A stretch of 64,000 nucleotides of DNA, from contig NZ_CP041356.1 of assembly GCF_006965445.1 (NCBI RefSeq), positions 434,001-498,000 of the forward strand, written 5' to 3'. The DNA comes from Lactococcus protaetiae. Its GTDB lineage: Bacteria > Bacillota > Bacilli > Lactobacillales > Streptococcaceae. The translations under genes were made by a program, and so were the position numbers. Numbering within the stretch: the first letter of the stretch is position 1; each line of letters begins with the position of its first letter. The notes beneath the pieces are model-generated. The model had not been told where the DNA came from, did no database searches, and saw only the letters and a list, made by a program, of their open reading frames with translations. Of the stretch, positions 38,705 to 48,658 are shown in pieces.

Positions 38705-40789
38705 TTAGTCGGCATTACGACCGTTTTTAGCAATGATTTCTTCTTGAATAGATTTTGGTACATCTGAATAGTGGTCAAATACCATCATGAAAGTACCACG
38801 ACCTTGTGTAGATGAACGAAGTGTTGTCGCATATCCAAACATTTCAGCAAGTGGAATGAAAGCATTAACGATTTGTGATTTCCCGTGAGCTTCCATAGAG
38901 TTGACTTGACCACGACGAGCAGTCACGTGACCCATGATATCTCCAAGATTTTCTTCAGGAACAGTAATCGTAACTTTCATCATAGGCTCAAGGATTGCAG
39001 GTTGTGCAGTCTTAGCAGCTTCTTTCATCGCAAGTGAAGCCGCAACCTTGAAGGCCGTTTCAGATGAATCGACATCATGATATGAACCATCATAAAGTTT
39101 AGCTTTGATATCAACCATTGGATATCCAGCAAGGACACCATTAGCCATAGTTTCTACCAAACCTTTTTCAACAGCTGGTACGAATTCACGAGGCACAACA
39201 CCACCAACGATAGCATTTTCGAACTCGAATCCTTTACCTTCTTCATTTGGTGTGAACTCAATCCATACGTCACCGTATTGACCTTTACCACCTGATTGAC
39301 GTTTGAAGAATCCACGTGCTGAAGTGCCAGCGCGGAAAGTTTCACGGTAAGCAACTTGAGGCGCACCTACGTTTGCTTCAACTTTAAATTCACGTTTCAT
39401 ACGGTCAACAAGGACGTCCAAGTGAAGTTCACCCATACCAGAGATAACTGTTTCTCCAGTTTCAGGGTTTGTTTCAACGCGGAAAGTAGGGTCTTCTTCA
39501 GCCAATTTTTGAAGAGCAACACCCATCTTATCTTGGTCAGCTTTAGTTTTAGGTTCTACCATCAATTGGATAACTGGTTCTGGAACTTCGATTGATTCAA
39601 GAATGATTGGTGCTTTTTCATCTGTCAATGAGTCACCAGTTGTTGTATTTTTCAAACCAACAGCAGCAGCAATATCACCAGCATAAACAGTTTGAATTTC
39701 TTTACGTGTATTAGCGTGCATTTGAAGGATACGTCCGATACGTTCACGTTTACCTTTTGAAGTATTCATAACGTATGAACCAGCATCAAGCGTACCTGAG
39801 TAAACACGGAAGAATGAAAGACGTCCAACAAATGGGTCTGTCATAATCTTGAATGCCAGTGCAGCAAATGGAGCTTCATCTGATGCTGGGCGTTCGTCTT
39901 CTGCATCTGTATCTGGATTTACACCTTTAATTGCAGGAATATCAAGTGGACTTGGAAGGTAGTCAATAACTGCATCAAGCATCATTTGAACACCTTTATT
40001 TTTGAAAGCAGAACCTGCAAGCATTGGGTAGAATTCAACATTGATTGTTGCTTTACGGATAGCTGCTTTAAGTTCTGCTTCCGTAATTTCTTCACCTGAG
40101 AAGTATTTTTCCATGATATCTTCATCAAGTTCAGCTACTGCTTCAATAAGTTTTTCACGCCATTCTTGAGCTGTTTCCAAATATTCTGCTGGAATTTCTT
40201 CGTCAAGAATATCAGTCCCAAGGTCATTAGTGTAAACTTCTGCACGCATTGTTACCAAGTCAATAATCCCTACAAAATCATCTTCAGCACCAATTGGGAT
40301 TTGGATTGGATGTGCATTTGCACCCAAACGGTCATGGAGTGTTGAGAGTGAATAGAAGAAGTCAGCACCAATTTTGTCCATTTTGTTAGCAAAAACAATA
40401 CGTGGAACTCCATATTCAGTCGCTTGACGCCAAACTGTTTCAGTTTGAGGTTCTACACCTGATTGAGCATCAAGAACGGTAACAGCACCGTCAAGGACAC
40501 GAAGTGAGCGTTGTACTTCGATAGTGAAGTCAACGTGACCTGGGGTGTCAATGATGTTGACACGGTTACCTTTCCATTGAGCAGTGGTTGCAGCAGATGT
40601 GATTGTGATACCACGTTCTTGTTCTTGCTCCATCCAGTCCATTTGTGATGCACCTTCGTGAGTTTCACCGATTTTGTGGATTTTACCAGTGTAGTAAAGA
40701 ACACGTTCAGTTGTTGTTGTTTTACCAGCATCAACGTGAGCCATGATACCGATATTACGTGTATTAGCAAGTGAAAATTCGCGAGCCAT
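38705..40789 (-). CDS. fusA: Elongation factor G
   Basis: 694 residues, complete. GTPase motifs: [13 protein letters not shown] (G1), RGITITSAA (switch I), DTPGHVDF (G3) and [10 protein letters not shown] (G4). Domains II-V follow with normal length, including [10 protein letters not shown]. It drives translocation on the ribosome. It lies downstream of rpsL-rpsG but separated from rpsG by 247 bp containing a hairpin, so expression may be partly independent. An AGGAGA site precedes the ATG. Confidence 0.97.
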   Translation of the reverse strand: MAREFSLANTRNIGIMAHVDAGKTTTTERVLYYTGKIHKIGETHEGASQMDWMEQEQERGITITSAATTAQWKGNRVNIIDTPGHVDFTIEVQRSLRVLDGAVTVLDAQSGVEPQTETVWRQATEYGVPRIVFANKMDKIGADFFYSLSTLHDRLGANAHPIQIPIGAEDDFVGIIDLVTMRAEVYTNDLGTDILDEEIPAEYLETAQEWREKLIEAVAELDEDIMEKYFSGEEITEAELKAAIRKATINVEFYPMLAGSAFKNKGVQMMLDAVIDYLPSPLDIPAIKGVNPDTDAEDERPASDEAPFAALAFKIMTDPFVGRLSFFRVYSGTLDAGSYVMNTSKGKRERIGRILQMHANTRKEIQTVYAGDIAAAVGLKNTTTGDSLTDEKAPIILESIEVPEPVIQLMVEPKTKADQDKMGVALQKLAEEDPTFRVETNPETGETVISGMGELHLDVLVDRMKREFKVEANVGAPQVAYRETFRAGTSARGFFKRQSGGKGQYGDVWIEFTPNEEGKGFEFENAIVGGVVPREFVPAVEKGLVETMANGVLAGYPMVDIKAKLYDGSYHDVDSSETAFKVAASLAMKEAAKTAQPAILEPMMKVTITVPEENLGDIMGHVTARRGQVNSMEAHGKSQIVNAFIPLAEMFGYATTLRSSTQGRGTFMMVFDHYSDVPKSIQEEIIAKNGRNAD

Positions 40790-40880
40790 TTTTTTCTCCT
40801 ATATTTTTATTTAGCATTGAGAGGTAATGAGTTTCCTCAATTACCATTTTAACAAATTTTTTATTAAAAGATAAAATAAA

Positions 40881-40912
40881 TCCGAGCGGGCAGGAGCCCA
40901 GCCCGGAGTTCT
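40881..40912 (-). terminator. GC-rich hairpin between rpsG and fusA
   Basis: On the minus strand TCCGGGC...GCCCGCTCGGA, followed by TTTATTTT. It may attenuate transcription from rpsL-rpsG into fusA. Confidence 0.5.
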
Positions 40913-41036
40913 TTAGTCTTTTGTGACAGGCTGCTATTTTGATTTGGCTAGAGAAATTCGTAGCATCTGACCAAACAAAACGTACTGAGGTACGTGAGTA
41001 AGGGTAGAACAAGAATTTCCGATGTCCAAATTAAAA

Positions 41037-41504
41037 TTACCAACGGAAGTGAGCGAACGCACGGTTAGCTTCAGCCATTTTGTGAGTGTCTTCACGTTTC
41101 TTAACTGCTGCACCTGTGTTGTTAGCTGCATCTAAGATTTCTTTTGCAAGACGGTCTTGCATAGTGTGTTCACCACGGTTACGAGCGATTGTTACTAACC
41201 AGCGAAGTCCAAGTGTTGTACGACGTTCTGGACGAACTTCAACTGGAACTTGATAGTTAGAACCACCAACACGACGCGCGCGAACTTCAAGAACTGGCAT
41301 GATATTTTCCATAGCAGTTTCGAAAACTTCAAGTGGATTGTTTCCAGTAGCTTCTTCAATTTGTTTGAAAGCTCCGTAAACGATTTGAGCCGCAACACCA
41401 CGTTTACCATCAAGCATAACGCGGTTGATAAGACGAGTTACTACGACTGAGTTATACATTGGGTCTGCCAAAACTTCACGTTTTGGGGCACGATTTTTAC
41501 GCAT
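41037..41504 (-). CDS. rpsG: 30S ribosomal protein S7
   Basis: 155 residues, starting [19 protein letters not shown] and ending [11 protein letters not shown]. It nucleates assembly of the 30S head. It follows rpsL by 18 bp, the usual str operon order. Confidence 0.97.
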   Translation of the reverse strand: MRKNRAPKREVLADPMYNSVVVTRLINRVMLDGKRGVAAQIVYGAFKQIEEATGNNPLEVFETAMENIMPVLEVRARRVGGSNYQVPVEVRPERRTTLGLRWLVTIARNRGEHTMQDRLAKEILDAANNTGAAVKKREDTHKMAEANRAFAHFRW

Positions 41505-41522
41505 TCTTACTTATCTCCCTTC

Positions 41523-41936
41523 TTAAGCTTTTGGTTTTTTGGCACCGTATTTAGAACGGCTTTGTTTACGGTCAGATACACCAGCAGTATCAAGCGCACC
41601 ACGAACGATATGGTAACGTACCCCTGGAAGGTCTTTTACACGTCCACCACGAAGAAGCACTACGCTGTGTTCTTGGAGGTTATGTCCAATACCTGGGATA
41701 TATGCTGTAACTTCCATAAGGTTTGAAAGACGTACACGAGCGAACTTACGGAGCGCTGAGTTAGGCTTCTTAGGTGTCATTGTACCAACACGAGTCGCAA
41801 CACCACGTTTTTGTGGGCTGGCAAGTTTAGTTTGTACTTTTTTACGGCTGTTGTAGCCAACGTTCATAGCTGGTGATTTAGATTTAGTCACTTGAGCTTG
41901 ACGAGGTTTGCGTACTAATTGATTAATTGTAGGCAT
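41523..41936 (-). CDS. rpsL: 30S ribosomal protein S12
   Basis: 137 residues. [16 protein letters not shown] and [13 protein letters not shown] are the conserved decoding-centre loops. The lysine of the [11 protein letters not shown] loop, where streptomycin-resistance substitutions occur in other bacteria, is wild type. First gene of the str operon. Confidence 0.97.
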   Translation of the reverse strand: MPTINQLVRKPRQAQVTKSKSPAMNVGYNSRKKVQTKLASPQKRGVATRVGTMTPKKPNSALRKFARVRLSNLMEVTAYIPGIGHNLQEHSVVLLRGGRVKDLPGVRYHIVRGALDTAGVSDRKQSRSKYGAKKPKA

Positions 41937-42131
41937 TTTACTGTCTGCTTTTTGTATTTTTCCACATAATGCGAAGCGATGAGAAATACAAAAGCATTCC
42001 TTTCTTTTTATTGGCTGCTCTTTCGAGCGATTTTTGCGTCAGTATATGGTCGCTTAAGCCAAGTTCTGACAAGAAGTTTAGCAACTTTAACAAGTTCTCC
42101 TGAGAGTCCAAAGTAAAAAGTACCGCTTAAT

Positions 42132-42160
42132 ATAGTATCATTCTTTTTTGAAATTGTCAA
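42132..42160 (-). promoter_or_regulatory. Promoter of the str operon
   Basis: TTGACA (42155-42160), 17-nt spacer, TACTAT (42132-42137). The leader to rpsL is about 190 nt and holds a CGAGCGATTTTTGCG/GCTGCTCTTTCGAGC-type foldback near 42020, with no frame of its own. Confidence 0.6.
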
Positions 42161-42210
42161 TCAATTTTTTAAGATTAATAAACTGATAAAATATATTTAT
42201 GGTGATTATC

Positions 42211-42239
42211 TTGGGCTTTCTTGCTTTTTTTGGTATAAT
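42211..42239 (+). promoter_or_regulatory. Promoter of dacA with leaderless geometry
   Basis: TTGGGC, 17-nt spacer, extended -10 TGGTATAAT, then CAAGGC, then ATG. The mRNA is predicted to start at or within 1-2 nt of the ATG. Confidence 0.6.
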
Positions 42240-42245
42240 CAAGGC

Positions 42246-43550
42246 ATGAAAAAAATTGCAATTCTTCTTTGTACCTTACTGACAGCTTTGTCAGTGCTAA
42301 CAGGTATTTCTGTCAGCGCCGCTACTCCTTCTAGTAATAGTTTTTCCGTAGCTGCAAAATCTGCAATTGCGGTTGACGCTTCTAGTGGAAAGATTTTATA
42401 TGCCCAAAATGCAGATGATTCAAGCACAGCAATTGCCTCAATAACTAAGCTTTTAACTGCTTATCTCGTTTATAAAGATATCGCTGAAGGGAAACTAAGT
42501 TGGACAACTAAAGTGCCAATTTCTCAATACGCCTATGATTTAACGCAAAATAGTAATGCAAGCAATATCCCACTTGCTAAAGACGAAACCTATACCGTCA
42601 AAGACCTCATGAATGCTCTTTTAATCCCATCAGCAAACTCTGCCGCTGTGGCACTCGCTGAAAAAGTTGCTGGTTCTGAACCAAAGTTTGTAGATATGAT
42701 GACCGCTCAAATGAAAGCTTGGGGCATTAATGACACACATCTAGTCAATGCTTCAGGACTTCCAAATGATGATTTGAATGGACATATTTATCCTGGTTCA
42801 AGTAACACAGCCACAAACACAATGAGCGCCAAAGCTGTAGCCGTACTTTCTTATCATCTCATCAAAGATTATCCTCAAGTTTTAGATATCACCAAACAAG
42901 TGCAGCTTCCTTTTGATACTGGTGGGAAAACACAAACTACTCTTACCAATACTAATCAGATGCTTAAAGGATTTACAAACTCACGCGCAGGGGTTGATGG
43001 TCTGAAGACAGGGTCAACTAGCTTTCAAATCGACTGTTTTGCTGGTACAACAACCCAAAATGGTTTTCGTATCATTACAGTTGTCTTAGATGCAGATAAT
43101 CCCGCTGTTGATAATTCAACTCCTTTCACTCTGACTAATCAATTAATGAATTACGTCTATGGACATTGGTGCACAGCTAGTCTTACTCAAAAGAGAAAAG
43201 CGATAAAAGATTTTGACAAAATTTCGTTGACTGACGGAAAACAGAAATCTGTTAACCTTGTTGCAGGAGAAACAATCAATCCTGTCGTTCCCTTTGCTAC
43301 TGATGGAAGCGCTGATTTGAAATCTTTATCTATCAAATATAGTCAGAAAAAAACTAAAACAATCGAAGCGCCCGTTACAAAGGGACAAAAGATTGTTACA
43401 GTATCTGCTTCACTCAAAGATAAGCTTGGCTATCTTCCAGGAAGTTCGACAGCTCAATTTTCACTCGTTGCTAAAAATGATGTAGAAAAGAGCAATCCAC
43501 TCAAGGTTTTCTGGAATCATTTCGTCATTTTTGTGAATGAGAAATTATAA
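42246..43550 (+). CDS. dacA: D-alanyl-D-alanine carboxypeptidase (penicillin-binding protein)
   Basis: 434 residues. A signal peptide (about 1-26) ends at VSA-ATP. The three active-site motifs are SITK near residue 64 (nucleophile Ser), SAN near 125 and KTGST near 255. The C-terminal beta domain and final segment FWNHFVIFVNEKL can anchor it to the membrane. It trims the terminal D-Ala from peptidoglycan stem peptides. The signal peptide h-region contains TALSVLTG, encoded by ACTGACAG/TGTCAGTGCTAACAG repeat sequence. Confidence 0.93.
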   Translation: MKKIAILLCTLLTALSVLTGISVSAATPSSNSFSVAAKSAIAVDASSGKILYAQNADDSSTAIASITKLLTAYLVYKDIAEGKLSWTTKVPISQYAYDLTQNSNASNIPLAKDETYTVKDLMNALLIPSANSAAVALAEKVAGSEPKFVDMMTAQMKAWGINDTHLVNASGLPNDDLNGHIYPGSSNTATNTMSAKAVAVLSYHLIKDYPQVLDITKQVQLPFDTGGKTQTTLTNTNQMLKGFTNSRAGVDGLKTGSTSFQIDCFAGTTTQNGFRIITVVLDADNPAVDNSTPFTLTNQLMNYVYGHWCTASLTQKRKAIKDFDKISLTDGKQKSVNLVAGETINPVVPFATDGSADLKSLSIKYSQKKTKTIEAPVTKGQKIVTVSASLKDKLGYLPGSSTAQFSLVAKNDVEKSNPLKVFWNHFVIFVNEKL

Positions 43551-43582
43551 TTTTACTGACAGAAATTTTGTCAGTAAGTAAA

Positions 43583-43613
43583 AACTCTGTTAGTGTGCTG
43601 ACAGAGTTTTCTT
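43583..43613 (+). terminator. Terminator of dacA
   Basis: AACTCTGTTAG-TGTG-CTGACAGAGTT with T-rich DNA after it; another ACTGACAG/CTGTCAGT-like pair precedes it. Confidence 0.7.
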
Positions 43614-43625
43614 ATTGTATTTTTA

Positions 43626-44012
43626 ACTTAGCAAGTGCGTGCTATTGCTATCTCCGCCCTTTGGGTGGGCTACGCTGTCGATGCTCGCTACGCCACTAAA
43701 GTGGCTAGTCGCAATCGCAATCCACCACCTCTTAAAGAGGTGGTGGGATAAGCAGCACTATCTCCGCTTTGCTATGCTGTCCATTCGCTCTAAAGCAATA
43801 AGGCGAAATGACAAGCCCTGTCGTTCTACTGCCCTAAGGGCTTAGCGCTTTAGCGCTTAGACTTCAGGGACAGGGTGATCTCATATCTTTGATGTTAAGC
43901 AGACTATTGCAGCTTTAGCTGCGTAAGATTGCTTAGTTGTTACACCTAGAGGTTGTGCCCTAACATTGATGAGGGAGAAATAATCCCCCATCAATGAAGT
44001 AATCACTTCAAC
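43626..44012 (+). repeat. Two-hairpin element R1, long copy F
   Basis: Begins TTAGCAAGTGCGTGCTA and ends ATCAATGAAGTAATCACTTCAA. Between the ends are extra segments with many small hairpins (CTAAAGTGGCTAG, CCCTGTC/GACAGGG, GCTTTAGCGC). The right end supplies the stop codon of glcU at 44008. It faces copy G (45151-45452) in inverted orientation. There is no gene in this ~390 bp. Confidence 0.55.
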
Positions 44013-44895
44013 CTTTTGACTTAACAACAGCAAGCAATAGAGCACCAACAACGAAAAGAATCATACCAATCGCCACATAACCCAGCTCCTTTTTGGTTTT
44101 CTTTTCTCCGAGGAAAAGAATTCCTCCAATTGTCGAAATGATAATCCCAAGTTGAGAAAATGAAAAAGCAATTGCATTTCCGGCTTCTCTAGCCGCCATC
44201 AACATAAAGATATTTCCGACGCCCCACATAATACCAACAATCATATTTTGGAAAACATACTTTTCAAGTTTGATTTTACCACCACCCATAGCAATCGCAC
44301 CAACAATCATTCCCAATGACATTGGCAAAATGATGGTCAATGTATCAAAATGTATGTTGAACCAAAGTGCTGACAGATTATTAAATAAGATGACATAAGC
44401 CACATAACCCAAAGTAGAATAAGTCAACCACATCAAGCCTTTACCATAATTATGGTGTTCATGAATCACAGTATTTTCGGGATCCCTTTTCGCAGAGAAG
44501 TAAAAACCAATTACCAAAACAATCATGGCAATGAAGCCAAGAATAAATTGAATTTGTTTTGTCCATTCATGAAAAGCGAAAACACCAATCAAACCGCCAA
44601 GTACAAGCTGTGTGCCCGAAGAAAGTGGACTTGCTACAGATACTCCCATATACTTCATCGAATTAAACTGACCAAACTGACCGATTGACCAAATCAATCC
44701 TCCGATAAATCCAATTAAAAAGATCGGCCAAGTTAAATGCGGCTGGCGGAACAAGAAAACAATAAGTGCAAAAACAAATGCGCCAAGCGTCATCCCAAGC
44801 GTTTGCTGTTTGGCATTACCACCAAATTTGTTTGCGACAAAACCAATTGAACCCCATGCAACCATTGGAACAAGCGCAAGCAGAACTCCTTGCAT
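44008..44895 (-). CDS. glcU: Glucose/ribose uptake permease, GRP family (GlcU-like)
   Basis: 295 residues with ten membrane helices in two five-helix halves, beginning LLALVPMVAWGSIGFVANKFGG and containing GQFGQFNSMKYMGVSVASPLSSGTQL, both typical of GRP (drug/metabolite superfamily) sugar:H+ symporters. The sugar specificity is not certain. A GGTGAA site precedes the ATG. The gene is bracketed by inverted R1 copies F and G, and the left one provides its stop codon. Confidence 0.82.
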   Translation of the reverse strand: MQGVLLALVPMVAWGSIGFVANKFGGNAKQQTLGMTLGAFVFALIVFLFRQPHLTWPIFLIGFIGGLIWSIGQFGQFNSMKYMGVSVASPLSSGTQLVLGGLIGVFAFHEWTKQIQFILGFIAMIVLVIGFYFSAKRDPENTVIHEHHNYGKGLMWLTYSTLGYVAYVILFNNLSALWFNIHFDTLTIILPMSLGMIVGAIAMGGGKIKLEKYVFQNMIVGIMWGVGNIFMLMAAREAGNAIAFSFSQLGIIISTIGGILFLGEKKTKKELGYVAIGMILFVVGALLLAVVKSKG

Positions 44896-45150
44896 AATTT
44901 CACCTTTTCTAAGAGAAAAGCCCTATAAATCAAGCTTTCTTATATTATTTTTTATATCTGCTTTACCCTATTTAATTACTTCACAATCTATAAAACACAA
45001 CCATTTATTTCAATCTTTTTTTGCAATATAGTTTAAAACAGCATTTTTTCATTTTACACTATTTTTTGGAAAAATCAAGCATTCTAGAACGTATAAATAT
45101 TCAGAATTTGATTAATTTCATGGAAATTTTTTTCTATTTATAAATAGAAA

Positions 45151-45452
45151 ATTGAAGCGATTACTTCATTAGTAGGGGATTATTTCTCCCACATCAATGT
45201 TAGGGCACAACCTCTAGGTGTAACAACTAAGCAATCTGCTTAAATGAGGTCAACCCTGTCTGTCCCTAAAGTCTACCTCGCTTTGCTCCGCTGTCGATTT
45301 CGCTAAGACACTAGGGTAGCAGAACGAAAGCAGAGATTGCTAGATTGCGATTTCGCCTTATCACTTTGCCTTTCGCTCTTACTGATTTAGCAGTACAGTT
45401 AAGCAAACGGACAGCGTAACCCAAAGGGCGGAGATAGCACGCACTTGCTAAG
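45151..45452 (-). repeat. Two-hairpin element R1, long copy G (reverse)
   Basis: In reverse it begins TTAGCAAGTGCGTGCTATC and ends AATGAAGTAATCGCTTCAA. It shares inner segments with copy F (CACCTAGAGG or its complement, CCCTGTC, TCCGCCCTTTGGG). Its left end abuts the TAG stop of mnmM at 45453. No open reading frame is credible in it. Confidence 0.55.
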
Positions 45453-46046
45453 CTATTTCTTTTCCAAAATCACTAAAATCGGTGGAGTATGAACTTGATT
45501 GAGCGGACCATAGGTAAAAACCTCCCAAACTTTTTGATCAAGACCAGAAACCCAATGAATAACCGCATTTTTTTCTTGTTCTCCGCCCTCATGACCATAA
45601 TAAATCATAAGAGCAATTCGACCACCAATAACCAACAGATCTGTCAGTGCTGACAAAGCTGTCAATGTTGTGTCAGGTTTTGTAATGACTGTTTTGTCTG
45701 CTTTTGGTAAATAACCCAAATTAAAAATTGCAGCCTTAATCGGCTGTTTGATGTATTTACGAACATTTTCATGTCCATCTAAAATTAATTTTACTGACGA
45801 GTTTTCTGTCAGTAACTTTTCATTTTCGGAAGCAGAAATTTTGATAACATTTTTCCCAGCAGCAGATAAACGTTTTTCAGTCGCCAAAAGCGCTTCATTT
45901 TGCACATCAAAAGCAAAAACATGAGCTGTCAAATTTGACAGAAACAGCGTATCATAGCCATTCCCCATTGTTGCGTCCACCACAATGTCATCAGATTTTA
46001 TCACTTCTTTAAGGACTTGATGAGCAAATTCTAATGGTTTTTTCAT
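45453..46046 (-). CDS. mnmM: tRNA U34 methyltransferase MnmM (YtqB family)
   Basis: 197 residues. SAM-binding motif IVVDATMGNGYDTLFL near residue 22, FAFDVQNEAL (motif II) and FNLGYLPKADK near 105, which is the NPPY-equivalent of this rRNA-methyltransferase-like family. In Bacillus the homologue methylates nm5(s2)U34 to mnm5(s2)U34. The gene begins 2 bp after a LacI-type gene, so they share a transcript. In many relatives mnmM lies beside mnmL; here mnmL is 3.5 kb away. Palindrome 45641-45655 gives LSALTD. Confidence 0.7.
   Translation of the reverse strand: MKKPLEFAHQVLKEVIKSDDIVVDATMGNGYDTLFLSNLTAHVFAFDVQNEALLATEKRLSAAGKNVIKISASENEKLLTENSSVKLILDGHENVRKYIKQPIKAAIFNLGYLPKADKTVITKPDTTLTALSALTDLLVIGGRIALMIYYGHEGGEQEKNAVIHWVSGLDQKVWEVFTYGPLNQVHTPPILVILEKK
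45641..45655. repeat. Iterated palindrome inside mnmM
   Basis: CTGTCAGTGCTGACA, encoding L-S-A-L-T on the minus strand. Confidence 0.75.
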
Positions 46047-46048
46047 AT

Positions 46049-47046
46049 TTATTTCTCTTTCACGGTTTTTCTATTAATGAACTGGACAGGAAGTAAGATT
46101 TCATTTTCATAAATTTCCTTACCTTCAATTTTTGCGAGTAACAAATCAACCGCACATTTTCCCTTTCCCAAAACATCCTGTTTAATCGTACTTAGTTGTG
46201 CAAATTCTGCTAACGGTCCGTCATCATAGCCAATCACAGAAATTTGATTAGGAACTGAAATTTCCATTTCTGTCAGCACTGACAGAATGTCCGTCGCAAA
46301 ATAGTCTGAACTCAAAAATAGCGCATCAAACTTTTCTAAATTTCCAGTAGAAATCCATTGCTTAAACTGGTTCAAGCGAATTTTTTTCTCTACTGATAAA
46401 GTAAAATATCGGCTGTCAGCACTGACAGATTTTAGCCCTTGAAATCGTGCCAAATCAACACCGAAAGGCATTTCTTCATCAGCAAAAAATGCAACGCGTG
46501 ACAACCCCTGTGCAAGTAAGTACCGCCCAACCTGTCGTCCACCATCAAAATCATCACTTGTGATATTATAAATAGCTTCTGTCTGATCACTCACTGCACC
46601 ATCAATGAAAACCGTAGGTTCTGTCAGTACTGACAGAAATTGCGCCGTATCAGCAGGCTTTGATTCAAGCACAATGATACCATCCACTTGCCAAGAACGC
46701 AAGGCATAAACAGCCTCATTCACGTTAGAAGCGCCATAAAGTAGCATAAAATATCCTGCTTCACGAATTCTTGACTCAATACTCGCAATTAATGCCCCAT
46801 GATAATCTTCCTGAAAAATTTTCCCCTGTTCACGATATTCCGTACTCATCAACACGCCAATCATCCGACTTCTATTCCCAGCTAACGCTTGCCCGCACGA
46901 TTGGGAATATAACCTGAACTGATGATGACTTTCTGAATCTTAGCTAATTTCTCCGCTGACAACTCATGGGTTCTACCATGGAGCACATTTGAAATCGTGG
47001 TAGGACTAACCTTTGCGAGTGTCGCTAATTCCTTAATTGTTATCAT
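46049..47046 (-). CDS. LacI family regulator (apparent frameshift near 46893)
   Basis: The DNA-binding half (MITIKELATLAKVSPTTISNVLHG, then a linker to PNRAG) and the sugar-binding half (MIGVLMSTEYREQG...) are in different frames. One extra G at GCGGGC restores RAGQALAGNRSRMIGV, about 332 residues in all. The effector domain has the periplasmic-binding fold with VIGYDDGPLAEF near the end. Ligand unknown. The ATG is 6 nt after TATAAT (47053-47058). Three iterated palindromes (46270, 46413, 46621) add LSVLTE-like peptides. The break is probably a sequencing error. Confidence 0.8.
46270..46285. repeat. Iterated palindrome in lacI-type gene
   Basis: CTGTCAGCACTGACAG, read as LSVLTE on the minus strand. 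Confidence 0.8.
46413..46428. repeat. Iterated palindrome in lacI-type gene
   Basis: CTGTCAGCACTGACAG, read in another frame as SVSADS. Confidence 0.8.
46621..46636. repeat. Iterated palindrome in lacI-type gene
   Basis: CTGTCAGTACTGACAG, read as LSVLTE. Confidence 0.85.
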
Positions 47047-47052
47047 AAATTT

Positions 47053-47082
47053 ATTATAGCAAGATGTGAGTACGATTGACAA
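47053..47082 (-). promoter_or_regulatory. Promoter of the lacI-type gene with leaderless geometry
   Basis: TTGTCA, 18-nt spacer, extended -10 TGCTATAAT, 6 nt, ATG. It is the distal repeat of an R2 module. Confidence 0.65.
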
Positions 47083-47202
47083 GAAATGATGAAAAATGGG
47101 AAATCTCAAAGAGAAACAAAATTTCTTGGAGAGATTCATCTTTTTTCATTCATTTCTAATCGTGCGAACTCAGTTATTACAAGATGTGAGGCTGATCGTC
47201 CA
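47053..47202. repeat. R2 module, copy 2
   Basis: Direct repeats CTCACATCTTG at both ends (47053-47082 and a decayed copy 47173-47202 with -10 AATAAC) flank an imperfect ~40-bp inverted repeat (GTACGATTGACAAGAAATGA against CGCACGATTAGAAATGA). Confidence 0.5.
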
Positions 47203-47218
47203 TAACTCATGAAAATAG

Positions 47219-48562
47219 CTATGAATCTACCAAATTCACCAACCATGTTTTCTCATGCATTTTCCAAAGACAAAGTCCCAATCGAAAAATCTCTTCTAAT
47301 GAAATAGCAACAAAAACCCAGTAAATCGGTAAATGCCAGATAAAAGCGACCAATAATCCTAAAGGAATTGCCAAAATCCATGAACCAATTACAGATTGAA
47401 TCAAAACAAATCGAGTTTCGCCCCTGCTGATAGTATGCCTTGTGTAATCACCATATTAACAACTTTAACTGGTAAAAACATCACCATCACTATCATCAAA
47501 ATACTCGTCATCCTAAAGGAGTAATCTGACAAATGATAAAAACTCATATACCAATGATTAACTGGCAAATAAATCAAACCTAAGATTAAAGGAAAAACAA
47601 AGCTTAAAATTAATATCCGTTGACCAGTTCGATAGGCAAGCATTTTTTCATCTCTTCCAAGCGCCTGACCAACCATTACGGAACAAGCAAGCGAGAAACC
47701 ACCAAAAAAAGCGATAATTAAACCTTGTACAGGCATCATTAAAGTCACTGCAATCGTCTGTGCTGTCCCATAAATCCATATATTGCATTATCCACCGTAT
47801 CTGCAAGAATAAAACTTAACATTTCGACTAATAAAGGAAGCGTTAATGCCCAAAGCAAACGCAAATCTGCATCAAATTTAGTAAAAGTCAGCAACTCTCG
47901 CAGAGAATAAGCGCCGATTAAATGTTTACGATAAACAACCATCAACAGAAAAAATGCCTCAGCAAATTGTGAAATCGTTGTTGCAAGCCCTGCACCAGCT
48001 ACACCCATTTTAGGCAAACCAAATATTCCAAAAATCAATAAAAAATTAAGTGTAGCATTCAGCACAACTGCTGCCATACCAGCGAACAAAGGCAATTTCA
48101 CAATTTTTGCATTACGTAAAATTGTCGAATACATCATTGTAAGCACAAAAGGTAAATATCCTAGTGCAAGAAAACGATGATAGCGCGCACCAACGATAAT
48201 AACAGCTTTATCAGCTGTAAAAAGTCCCATTGACCATATAGGAAAAATCAAAGAAATCACCACAAAGAACATTGCCAACAACAGCCCGTAAACAACATCA
48301 TTCCTTGCATTTTGGTAATTTTCTCTGTCTTTTTCTTACCCATAAACTGTGCCGTCAAAATCGCAAGACCACCAGAGAGTCCCATTAGTGTAAAATTCAA
48401 GATGCCAAAATTTTTAGAAGCCAAGCTAACTGCTACCACGCTGACTTCTCCAAGTCGCCCAACCATAAGTTGATTAACAATAGCTAAAAGTGAGTATAAT
48501 AAGCTTTGTAATGCGACTGGCAAAGCTAAATTAAATACTTGTTTCCAAAAATCATCTTCCAT
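47219..48562 (-). CDS. MATE family efflux transporter (three apparent frameshifts)
   Basis: Four frames make one ~447-residue protein: MEDDFWKQVFNLALPVALQ... (to 48281), LAMFFVVISLIFPIWSMG... (to about 47750), TAQTIAVTLMMPVQG... (to about 47404) and GETRFVLIQSVIGSW... Each junction is repaired by one extra G in a run (TTTACGGGC, TTTATGGGA, GCAGGGGC). About 12 membrane helices; NorM/DinF-like. The start ATG at 48562 has GGAGA 4 nt upstream. Three hits in one gene could mean real decay, but all fit the run-length error seen in dnaN and rRNA. Confidence 0.75.
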
Positions 48563-48658
48563 TATATCTCCTTTATCAAAAGCAACTGTTACGCAACAGT
48601 AGATGATATGAATTATCGTACACCTTCTTACAAAAAATGTCAATAAAAAAAGCAACCC

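Noticed and set aside
40453-40770. 105-residue frame inside fusA
   Set aside because: Shadow frame in the GTPase domain of a conserved gene.
44896-45150. Regulatory element upstream of glcU
   Set aside because: AT-rich with no clear dyad or consensus promoter that I could defend.
43626-45452. CRISPR array suggested by repeated short segments
   Set aside because: Repeats are few, of unequal spacing, and form two inverted composite elements; no regular spacers or cas genes.
47219-48562. Genuine MATE pseudogene or programmed frameshifting
   Set aside because: All three breaks are single missing G in G-runs, the same error as in dnaN; no slippery heptamer with a downstream structure was evident.
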